From Rickettsiales bacterium (GTDB taxonomy: Bacteria; Pseudomonadota; Alphaproteobacteria; Rs-D84): a stretch of DNA of 35,994 nucleotides. The stretch is taken from NCBI GenBank assembly GCA_031263295.1, contig JAISGC010000057.1, positions 1 to 35,994 of the forward strand, read 5' to 3'. The position numbers and the translations under genes are program-made. Shown here piece by piece: positions 25,378 through 33,074 of this stretch. Below the pieces are notes generated by a model. The model was not told the origin of the DNA, ran no database searches, and saw nothing but the letters and a program-made list of their open reading frames with translations. The first letter of the stretch is position 1. Each line of letters opens with the position of its first letter.

Positions 25378-26384
25378 AAACTATAAAAATATCCGGCGTA
25401 GGTGTTCACAGCGGAAAAAAATCCGTTATGGAAATAACGCCGACCAAATCCGGCGGCATAGTTTTTGTCCGTGACGGCGTTCGCATTCCGGCGAGATTCG
25501 ACAATGTCGGAAATGCCATGTTGAGGAACACCACCATCGGGACCGCGCCGAACGAAGTCCAGACCATCGAGCATCTGATGGCGGCGCTTTTCGTTTCGGG
25601 CGTCGCCGACTGCGAGATAAAAATCGATAATTCCGAGACGCCGATTCTGGACGGCTCGGCCGCGGAGCTGATAAAATTATTAAAACCAATTGCGGAAAAA
25701 AGCCGGGCGCCATACCTTGTTATAAAAAAGCCCGTCATTGCCAGGCAGTCTGAATCGATGAAAAAAATGCCGGTCCTTTTGAGGTTTTTATCCAAAACAG
25801 CCGGGTTTTTTAAGGGGCGAAAACTGGACGGATGGGTCGGGTTGTCGCCGGTCCGCGGGCGCAAGTTGGAGGTCGCTGCGCGCCTTATATATAAGGAGAG
25901 GATTATCGGCGACCAATCGTTCGGCTTTGTTTTCGATTACGACGACTTCGCGAAATCGGCCGCCGATTTTGCGAAAAATATCGCCCGGTCCCGGACCTTC
26001 GGAAAGGCCGGGGAATGGGAATGGTTGAAGGCGCATGGAATGGGCCGCGGCGTCGACGAGACGAATGTCATAGCGCTCGGCACAATCGGCGATTTGGAGC
26101 GGCTGCATAAAATCGGAATCGGGAAAGGCATAAAAAAAAGCGCGTTGAAGGCGCGCGGCGAAAACGAGGTCGTCGCGCTGAACGGGCTGTTTTATCCCGA
26201 CGAGTTCGTCCGGCACAAAATCATAGACGCGGTCGGCGACCTTTACACATCGGGCTTCCGCATAGTCGGAAAGCTTGAATCATACAAGGGCTCGCACGCT
26301 ATGAACAATATCGTTCTTCGGAAACTTTTCGCCGACCCGGAGAATTATGATATAATTTCAGAGAATAAGAGAATAAGAGAATAA
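25374..26384 (+). CDS. lpxC: UDP-3-O-acyl-N-acetylglucosamine deacetylase
   Basis: GVGVHSGK, QTIEHLMAALFVSGV, PILDGSAAELI, DEFVRHKIIDAVGDLY, GSHAMNN. C-terminus ENKRIRE* is encoded by the repeat. Confidence 0.93.
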   Translation: MKTIKISGVGVHSGKKSVMEITPTKSGGIVFVRDGVRIPARFDNVGNAMLRNTTIGTAPNEVQTIEHLMAALFVSGVADCEIKIDNSETPILDGSAAELIKLLKPIAEKSRAPYLVIKKPVIARQSESMKKMPVLLRFLSKTAGFFKGRKLDGWVGLSPVRGRKLEVAARLIYKERIIGDQSFGFVFDYDDFAKSAADFAKNIARSRTFGKAGEWEWLKAHGMGRGVDETNVIALGTIGDLERLHKIGIGKGIKKSALKARGENEVVALNGLFYPDEFVRHKIIDAVGDLYTSGFRIVGKLESYKGSHAMNNIVLRKLFADPENYDIISENKRIRE

Positions 26385-26478
26385 GAGAATGGAACTTGTT
26401 AAAAGGTTTTTGTTAAAAATTAAAGCACTGCGGTTATCGCAGGCTCCATTCTCTTATTCTCTTATTCTCTTATTCTCT
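26360..26478. repeat. GAGAATAA octamer hairpin cassette, copy 2
   Basis: (gagaataa)n gagaATGGAACTTGTTAAAAGG...GCTCCATTCTCTTATTCTCTTATTCTCTTATTCTCT. Confidence 0.92.
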
Positions 26479-26826
26479 CTTACCGCGTGCAGCAGCCCCA
26501 ACTCGGGCAATATCGACAATGCGACGATTCTAAACTGGGAAAACGATATGGCCACCAACGAGCAGTTCGTCAAAGATCACAAATACTGCCTCGGCGTCGA
26601 CAAGCCGTCCCATATGCCCCGCTCCCGCGTAGCCAAGCTTCTGATGCCGAATGCCGGCGGCCAGATGCCCGACTGGGAGGGCCTTTGGGTCACATTCCAA
26701 TCCAACGAAAATCGCGACATCCCCCAGCGATTCCTGATGTCCGCCCCGCCCGGCACAACCAGCAAGTCCACGGGCGCATACAGAAAATGCATGTTCAAGA
26801 AAGGCTATCTCCTCCGCGCCGAATGA
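26389..26826 (+). CDS. Predicted lipoprotein whose signal sequence is the octamer repeat element
   Basis: MELVKRFLLKIKALRLSQAPFSYSLILLFSLTAC|SSPNSG...; lipobox LTAC; ATG lies 4 nt after the lpxC stop. Confidence 0.78.
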   Translation: MELVKRFLLKIKALRLSQAPFSYSLILLFSLTACSSPNSGNIDNATILNWENDMATNEQFVKDHKYCLGVDKPSHMPRSRVAKLLMPNAGGQMPDWEGLWVTFQSNENRDIPQRFLMSAPPGTTSKSTGAYRKCMFKKGYLLRAE

Positions 26827-26905
26827 GGCGCGAAGCCGGCGGGGAGGCCCCCGCGGGCCTACTCTGGCGCAGTGCCGGAAATAAGGCAATCCCTTTTATA
26901 ATAAT

Positions 26906-27766
26906 GTGATAAAAATGAAAAATAAAATGCTCTTTATAACATCCGACCTTTCGCGGCAGTTGATAATTCTGGCGAAAAAAATCGCGCGCAGCGGGACGCC
27001 CGTCGCGATCGCCGCGCCGGAAAACAAAAACAGCCAGTTTTTCGACGGGCCGGAGATACGGCTTCGCCGCGCGTTCGGGCATCTGTTCGGAAAAAATAAA
27101 ATCCGCGGCTTCGGTTCGGCCATCGCCTTCGACAAGCCCGCGGCGCGCCTGGCCGAGCGGGCCGGAATCCCCGCCTCCGGATACAACGGGGGCGTCGGCA
27201 TAGACCTTTCCGTCTGGAATCCGGGCGCCGTTTCTGGAAACCGCCAGACCATGCTCTTGGGCAAATACAACATCGCGCCGCATCAGAAAATGATAATCGC
27301 GACCGACCCGGACGAAAAGAGCATTCGCGCTCTGATCCTTGGTTTGGAAGGATCAGAGAGAAACGACTTTGTGATTGCTCTTTACGGCGCCTTGACCAAA
27401 AAGCAGGCGCGGCGCATATCCCGGCGCCTCGAAGACGAGCCGCGGATAATATACCTCGGCAACGAGCCGGACCTGCCGACGCTGATGCGCGCGAGCTTCG
27501 CCGTTATGTCTTTTTCCGATTCCGCGAAGTTTTACAAAATCGCCGCGCTCGCCATGGGCCGCATGACTGCATGGAAGAAATCCAAAATCGCCCCGAATGT
27601 CGCGGTGAAAGACGATTTCGCGGCCGCCGCCTTCGCCTTGCTCGATATGCCCGCCAAAGAGCGCGAGCGCTTCGAGAAGGAAAATGTCGTTCGCGCCGCC
27701 CAATTCGATATGGACAAGATTGTCGCGAAGTTGAAAAAATTAGTGCGAGTGCGAGTGGGAGTTTGA
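26906..27766 (+). CDS. Uncharacterised glycosyltransferase-like protein
   Basis: Two-domain alternating fold suggested by MLFITSDLSRQLIILAKKIARSG...PDLPTLMRASFAVMSFSD; C-terminus LVRVRVGV* encoded by the hexamer repeat. Confidence 0.4.
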   Translation: MIKMKNKMLFITSDLSRQLIILAKKIARSGTPVAIAAPENKNSQFFDGPEIRLRRAFGHLFGKNKIRGFGSAIAFDKPAARLAERAGIPASGYNGGVGIDLSVWNPGAVSGNRQTMLLGKYNIAPHQKMIIATDPDEKSIRALILGLEGSERNDFVIALYGALTKKQARRISRRLEDEPRIIYLGNEPDLPTLMRASFAVMSFSDSAKFYKIAALAMGRMTAWKKSKIAPNVAVKDDFAAAAFALLDMPAKERERFEKENVVRAAQFDMDKIVAKLKKLVRVRVGV

Positions 27767-27835
27767 GTGGCGCTGCCCATTAAATGCAAACGCGATTATA
27801 AGCTCAACTCAAACTCACACTCGAACTCAAACTTT
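27743..27835. repeat. GAGTTY/GTGCGA hexamer hairpin
   Basis: gtgcgagtgcgagtgggagtttgagtgg ... ctcaactcaaactcacactcgaactcaaac. Confidence 0.82.
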
Positions 27836-27853
27836 TTATGATATAATCACACT

Positions 27854-28477
27854 ATGAAAAGGTCTTTGCTCTATTTGTTTCTGACGCTCGCCGCGCTGGT
27901 TTATGCGGCGGTCAAATTCGCCGCGTCCGATTCGACCGCGTCCAGGGCGCGGATAATTTCCGACGGGCCGGTCGGCGAAAATCTCCGCGCTTTCGTTTCC
28001 GCGAATGTCGGCAACCCGGATTTGCCGCGCATCGTCGCCGATAACTTTTCCGGCGTCAGATTCGTCTCGGTCAGGAACGATATGAACGGGACCGCCGTCA
28101 TAACCATCCGGCACAAGAAGACCATCGCGGTCTGGACCGACGGCGAGAAATACTATCCGCTGCTTGAAAACGGCGCCCATTTGGACGCGCCTTTCGCGGC
28201 CCGGCCGCAGAGCGTGGTTTTCAAGGGCGCGGTGCCCGCGGATGTTTTGGGCATAATAAAATCGGTCGCGGCCGCGCCGCGGTTTTTCGCGAAGGCGGAC
28301 TTTTTGGAATGGGTGGAGGGTCGGCGCTGGAATGCGATTTTATTCGACAGGGCCAGGGTGATGCTGCCCGATCGCAACGCCGCCGCCGCCATCGCGAAGA
28401 TTGAATCGTCCGGCATTCTGGGCAAAAAGTTTTCCGTCCTGGATCTTCGGGACCCGGAGCGGATGCTGGTCAAATAG
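27854..28477 (+). CDS. ftsQ: FtsQ-like cell division protein
   Basis: N-terminal TM, VITIRHKKTIAVWTDGEKYYPLLENGAHLD, C-terminal KKFSVLDLRDPERMLVK; followed by FtsA-like. Confidence 0.68.
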   Translation: MKRSLLYLFLTLAALVYAAVKFAASDSTASRARIISDGPVGENLRAFVSANVGNPDLPRIVADNFSGVRFVSVRNDMNGTAVITIRHKKTIAVWTDGEKYYPLLENGAHLDAPFAARPQSVVFKGAVPADVLGIIKSVAAAPRFFAKADFLEWVEGRRWNAILFDRARVMLPDRNAAAAIAKIESSGILGKKFSVLDLRDPERMLVK

Positions 28478-28608
28478 GAGAATAAAGAATAAAGAATAAA
28501 GAATAAAGAATAAATAGCGGCGCGTTTGCAGGCAGAGCGCATATTGTTGCGTCATAACTTGTCGCCCGTGCATATTTATTCTTTATTCTTTATTCTTTAT
28601 TCTTTATT
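28478..28608. repeat. GAATAAA heptamer hairpin
   Basis: gaataaagaataaagaataaagaataaagaataaat ... atttattctttattctttattctttattctttatt. Confidence 0.92.
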
Positions 28609-28617
28609 AGAAGCATT

Positions 28618-30313
28618 GTTCGACAATAAACAGACATTTCTTGCGCTCGACATCGGGACCGGCGTGGTCCGCGCGTTCGGCGCCGCCGTCAAGGACGGGC
28701 GGGCGCGGCATTTTTCCTTCGCCGCGTCCGGGGGCGCGATCGCCGAAAATATCATGAACGCCGCCGACGCGGTCGAAAGGGAGCTCGGCGTGAAGTTCCG
28801 GGATGCGGCGATAACCGGCAACCTCGGGGCGGTCGAATCGGTTGTCGCCAAAAACGGCGTCGCCTTTCCGCGCGTTCGCGAAATAACCGAGACGGACGCG
28901 TTCAATGCAATCTGCAATTCGGCCGAGGTCCGCGGCAATCCGGGCATGGTCCTGCATCTTATACCGCTGCAATTTTCGGGCGCGGCGGATGCGGCCGATG
29001 GCGAGATGGCGCCGGGGCGGCCCGCCTTCGGGCGAGTCCTTTCGGTCCGGTTCAATATGCTTTTCGTCGACGGCGCCCGCGTGTCAGAAATCAAGCGCGC
29101 ATTGATGTCGGCCTCCATCCGGCCAGTCGGATTCTATGACCCGATTTATTTATTGGGGCTGCGCTATCACCAGAAAAAGCGGACGGAGATTTTCATAGAC
29201 TTCGGCGCATCCTTTATAAAGGCCGGGGTTATGACCGACCGCGGCCTGACCAAGCGGTTCGATGTCGCGGCGCCTGTCTTTTCGACCGACGAGAAAATCC
29301 GGCTGGCCGTTTTGGAGGACGAGCCCATGGGCTCGGACCGCTATGTCGCCGCGGCCGAAAATATCACGCGCCAGGATGTCTGGGACGAATGGGCCGCGGC
29401 GATGGGCGATGCGGTCGATATTATTTTGGAGAGAGCCGCCGCGCCGGGCGCCGCGATTTTCATATCCGGCGCGGGCGGAAACGCGGAGCATATAAAGTCT
29501 CTGATCCTTGAAAACAAAGGATTGGAGAATATTACGATATTGGATGGGTTCGCGGCGGCCGGATCTTTGGCGCTCCGCGGCGCGGGTTCCGCCGAACCGC
29601 GGTCTGCGACTGCCGCAGGCGGCGCCGCTCCGCGGCGGGCACCGCGCCGCGGGCGTCGGCCGCAGGCCGCGGCCGTTCTGCCGAGCGTTCTGAACTGGGA
29701 CATAAACAACGGATGGGTTTATAAGATGTTTCAGAACGCCGGAATAAAGCGGCTGCACATCGATGTGCAGGACGGCTTCTATACCGCGGCCGTTTCGGGC
29801 GGGGTGCCGGAATTGAAAAAAATCCGCGCGTTGTGGAGGGGCGGGATGCAGGTTCATCTGATGGTCGACGACCCGGCTTCGTGGGCGCAGGTCGTTATGA
29901 AAATCGGCGCGGATACTATTATCGTCCAGGCGGGGACGCGGAACGCCGAGGCCGCGATGACGAAAATAAAGCGGGCGGGCAGGCGGGCCGGATTTGCGAT
30001 TTCGCCGGACTTCGACATCAAAAAATTGCCGAGGCTGATGCTCGCGATGGCGGACGAGATAATCGTGCTCGCGGTCGCGCCCGGCCCGAGCGGACAGGCG
30101 TTCGGGGAGGCGGCGCTGGCGCGCATACGCGCGCTGAAAAACACGCGGACGCGATATAGGTTCGATTACGAGATAATCGCCGACGGCGGGATAAATCCCG
30201 AGACCGCGAAACTCTGCCGGGAAGCGGGCGCGGATGCGGTCGTCAGCGGAAGCTTTCTGCGCAACGCGCCGGATTTCCCGTCCGCGGTCGCGGAACTAAT
30301 TCATAATTCATAA
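28618..30313 (+). CDS. FtsA-like / ribulose-phosphate 3-epimerase fusion
   Basis: FtsA-like FLALDIGTGVVRAFGAAV...IFIDFGASFIKAGVM...IFISGAGGNAEHI, then Rpe VLPSVLNWD...KRLHIDVQDG...VHLMVDDP...IIADGGINPETA in one frame without stop. Start uncertain (track gives 28526; TTG at 28618 plausible). Confidence 0.75.
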
Positions 30314-30487
30314 TTCACAATTCATAATTTTCCCCACCCAAGTTTTTCTAAATCTCGCGGGCTTTGCCCGCTCGATAAGAAAAACTTTCCCGCCCCGCTG
30401 GACCCTGCGGGTCCGCGGGGCAGGAGGGAGCGCGACGGCAAGCAACAAATTATGAATTATGCATTATGAATTATGAATTATGAATTG
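30299..30487. repeat. ATTCATA heptamer hairpin surrounding a family C palindrome
   Basis: aattcataattcataattcacaattcataatt ... aattatgaattatgcattatgaattatgaattatgaatt. Confidence 0.88.
30332..30397. repeat. Palindromic repeat family C, copy 1
   Basis: CCCACCCAAGTTTTTCTAAATCTCGCGGGCTTTGCCCGCTCGATAAGAAAAACTTTCCCGCCCC; second copy at 33516-33585. Confidence 0.85.
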
Positions 30488-30746
30488 ATATTTCCCCCTT
30501 TACATAAAAATCTGAATAATTTATAATTTCGCTGCCGCGCCAGATTCGCGCGGCGGGGTGTCATTACCCTCTTTTGAGCGTCCGAAGGGACGAAAATTAT
30601 CTCCAACTCCGGTTGGAGGGCCGATGAATATATTGAATAAGCGGCACAATTCTCAAAGATTGTAATGAACCTCCAACCACCCTTCGCGGATGCGCCGCTT
30701 CGGGTGGCGGACCGCCGTTTGCGGCGGCCATACAAAGGAGTTTGAG

Positions 30747-31607
30747 ATGAGAATATTTTTTGCGCTGTTTTCGTTTGTCGTCGCGTCCGCCGCGCGGGCC
30801 GCGGATATTGCCGCGTCGGTATTCGCCAATTGCGCCAGGGTCTGCATCAATCGCGAGATTTCCGTTCCGGACTGCGCGTTTCCCGATGTCGCCGCATTGA
30901 ACGCGCAGCTGGCGGAGGCGAAATCCGGTATTAGCGATCGCGATGCAAAGCTGGCCGGTTTGCAAAAAGAACTCGACGGCGCGAGGGCGGATAATTTGAC
31001 CGCGGCGCAATGCGATGCGAAGGTTGCGGCCGCGGTCGCCGCAGTTCCGGCGCAGGCCGCGCCGCCCGCACCGGCGTGTCCCGCGGCCCCGGCTTGCCCG
31101 GCGACGCCGGTGTGTCCGCCGACACCGGCGTGTCCGGCTTCGCCCGTTGTCGCGGCGGCGGCTCCCGCTCCGGCGCCCGCGCCAGCCCCGGCGGCGGCGG
31201 CCGTCGCCGCCGCGCCGGACCCGAAATGCGCCGCTGCGGTAAAGCAGTATTATTTCGGAGTTGTATTCACAAAGAGATTCAAGGCGGGGGATTCGTTCAA
31301 ATGCAATGCCGGAACTTTCGGGGATCCGTCGGTCACGGGAGCGTCCAAGTATTGCTATGGCGAAGATACTTCGATACTGGTGGCGGAAGGAAATACGCAT
31401 ACCATGAAAACCGACGGAAATATAGGCTTTGGGTCTATTTTTGCGGCTTCGGGCGACAGCGGGAAATGCGATAGAAAAAGTTTTGGAAACAACAAGCTGA
31501 GCAGCAGCGGTTTTCCAATATATTGCTATGACCGCAATCTGAATATCGCCGCGAAGGAAGGGGCGGCCTTCGTTCCGAAGTCGAAGAAGCTGAGCCATTG
31601 CCCGTGA
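30747..31607 (+). CDS. Secreted protein with coiled coil and Cys/Pro/Ala-rich linker
   Basis: RBS AAGGAG; MRIFFALFSFVVASAARA|AD; PACPAAPACPATPVCPPTPACP; C-terminal Cys-containing domain. Confidence 0.75.
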   Translation: MRIFFALFSFVVASAARAADIAASVFANCARVCINREISVPDCAFPDVAALNAQLAEAKSGISDRDAKLAGLQKELDGARADNLTAAQCDAKVAAAVAAVPAQAAPPAPACPAAPACPATPVCPPTPACPASPVVAAAAPAPAPAPAPAAAAVAAAPDPKCAAAVKQYYFGVVFTKRFKAGDSFKCNAGTFGDPSVTGASKYCYGEDTSILVAEGNTHTMKTDGNIGFGSIFAASGDSGKCDRKSFGNNKLSSSGFPIYCYDRNLNIAAKEGAAFVPKSKKLSHCP

Positions 31608-31652
31608 TGCTTGCCGGGGGGACCGCGGCCCCGCGCGCCCGATATTTTCTTC

Positions 31653-31681
31653 TTTGCAAAAAAATGCGGAACGCTTATAAT
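31653..31681 (+). promoter_or_regulatory. Sigma70-type promoter for candidate sRNA
   Basis: TTTGCA-N17-TATAAT. Confidence 0.75.
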
Positions 31682-31687
31682 GGCCGG

Positions 31688-31820
31688 GAACCAAGTTGGG
31701 AAACTTGGGTCGGGGCTATCGAAAGCCTTTACTAGTGCGGCGCGTTCTCGCGTCGTAATCCGCGCATAAAAAACGCCCGGTTGAAATACCCGGTGCCTGC
31801 GGCGATGGCCGCGTTTTTTA
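31688..31820 (+). ncRNA. Candidate small structured RNA
   Basis: Promoter, 5' hairpin CCAAGTT-GGGA-AACTTGG, further stems, intrinsic terminator GCGGC-GATG-GCCGC-GTTTTTT; no convincing ORF. Confidence 0.55.
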
Positions 31821-31972
31821 TGCCGTCGGCCGGACCCTCCGGGTCTGTCGCCGGTCCCCGTTTTATGGTCGGGGGGCCGTTCGCGAGCAATCCGAACGGA
31901 ATCATTCATTAGTATGATTTTCGATCCCACCCGACCTATCAGGTTTTTCGATATAGGCCGAGCCTTCCGGCG

Positions 31973-32165
31973 GGTGTTCCCCTCCTTTGGAGGGGTGGCA
32001 TTTTGCGAAGTCACGAAGTGTCGTAGCAAAATGACGGGGTGGTGATGAAGACAGGCACAGCGCGTTATCGCCACCAGTGCGTGGCCGCCTTCGGCGGCAC
32101 CCCTCCAAAGGAGGGGAACACCCGCTTGAAGGCATCGCCAAGAAAACAAAAACAGGGAGAAAAAT
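31973..32165 (+). repeat. Palindromic repeat family A, inverted pair plus leader, copy 2
   Basis: Near-identical to 5-195, including cgaag(a/t)cacgaagtgtcgtagcaaaatgacggggtggtg and leader aacaaaaacagggagaaaa. Confidence 0.88.
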
Positions 32166-32603
32166 ATGAGAAAATTATTTGCCGGAATCGCTCTGGTCCT
32201 TTCAGCACAAGGAGCGGAGAGCGCGAAGATGTGCAGGCTGGATAACTCGGGGATGACATACGCATACAATGCGTCCGCAAAAATATGGGCGAACGGGATA
32301 GGCTGCGGCGATACCGAAAAAAGCGGCGGCGCGGACCAGCTTTGCGCGACGCGAAAGATGTCGGGCGTCGGATGGTGCGCCGAGAAAGGATACACGACAT
32401 ATGGGCCGGCGAATGAAAACGAGGTTGGAAAATACTGCCATTGCAGAATGACTTGGCCGATTGAGGGCAGATGGATTTTGGGCTGGTATACCGGAGGAAA
32501 TAATGACCCGTTCACAGATGCGGCGGCCTGCGCCGCAAAATGCGCGATGGCCTGCGGTGCAGACAGCAGAAGCAATTTATTCTTGTTTATGGTGGCCGTG
32601 TAA
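32166..32603 (+). CDS. Small secreted Cys-rich protein, paralogue of 196-735
   Basis: MRKLFAGIALVLSAQGAESAKMCRLDNSG...ASAKIWANGIGC...YCHCRMTWPIEGRWILGW...CAAKCAMAC; same upstream cassette. Confidence 0.75.
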   Translation: MRKLFAGIALVLSAQGAESAKMCRLDNSGMTYAYNASAKIWANGIGCGDTEKSGGADQLCATRKMSGVGWCAEKGYTTYGPANENEVGKYCHCRMTWPIEGRWILGWYTGGNNDPFTDAAACAAKCAMACGADSRSNLFLFMVAV

Positions 32604-32993
32604 TGATTCGATAGTTATTTCACGGGCGGTTCCGTCTGCGGTTATGTTTATGAAAATCGTGTCTTTGGGCAGGAAGGGCAGGGCGAGTTCCGGCCATTCG
32701 ATTAAAACTATGTCGTGGCCGATTGCGTCGAAGAGGCCTATCTCTTCGAGTTCGGCCGCAGACTTTACTCGGTATAGGTCGAAGTGGGATATTCCGGGAT
32801 AGGTTTGCACGATTGTGAATGTGGGGCTCGGAATGTTCTGGTCCTTGGAAACCAAGGACTGGATGATTGCGCGCGAAAACTCGGTCTTGCCCGCGCCGAG
32901 GTCTCCGTTGAATGCGACGACCGAGTTGGGGCGCAACTTTTTTGCGAAGTCGGCGGCGAATTTCTTAAATGATTGTAAGTCTTTTAAAAGCAT
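32577..32993 (-). CDS. tsaE: tRNA threonylcarbamoyladenosine biosynthesis ATPase TsaE
   Basis: AFNGDLGAGKTEFSRAI, SPTFTIVQTYPGISHFDLYRV, VLIEWPELA. Confidence 0.94.
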   Translation of the reverse strand: MLLKDLQSFKKFAADFAKKLRPNSVVAFNGDLGAGKTEFSRAIIQSLVSKDQNIPSPTFTIVQTYPGISHFDLYRVKSAAELEEIGLFDAIGHDIVLIEWPELALPFLPKDTIFINITADGTAREITIESLHGHHKQE

Positions 32994-32994
32994 G

Positions 32995-33071
32995 TTTTCC
33001 ACTACCCCGTATGTTCGCTACGCGCGCGGCCAGTGCGTGTTCGCCAGCGAAGGGGAATTGCGCTCTGGAAT
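32995..33071 (-). repeat. Palindromic repeat family D, copy 2
   Basis: Reverse strand ATTCCAGAGCGCAATTCCCCTTCGCTGGCGAACACGCACTGGCCGCGCGCGTAGCGAACATACGGGGTAGTGGAAAA, directly before the tsaE start. Confidence 0.85.
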
Positions 33072-33074
33072 AAA

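Noticed and set aside
26360-26478. CRISPR array interpretation of the short tandem repeats
   Set aside because: Repeat periods are 6-8 bp with no unique spacers of 25-45 bp and no cas genes in the window.
28526-28617. Heptamer-encoded N-terminus MQAERILLRHNLSPVHIYSLFFILYSLLEA as a signal peptide for FtsA-Rpe
   Set aside because: FtsA and Rpe are cytoplasmic, the start would be TTG, and a later TTG (28618) gives a normal FtsA N-terminus. The repeat is more likely upstream spacer here, although an added membrane segment cannot be excluded.
31688-31820. Assignment of the structured RNA to 6S, tmRNA, SRP or RNase P RNA
   Set aside because: None of the diagnostic motifs I know for these families are present, and the length is short for tmRNA and RNase P.
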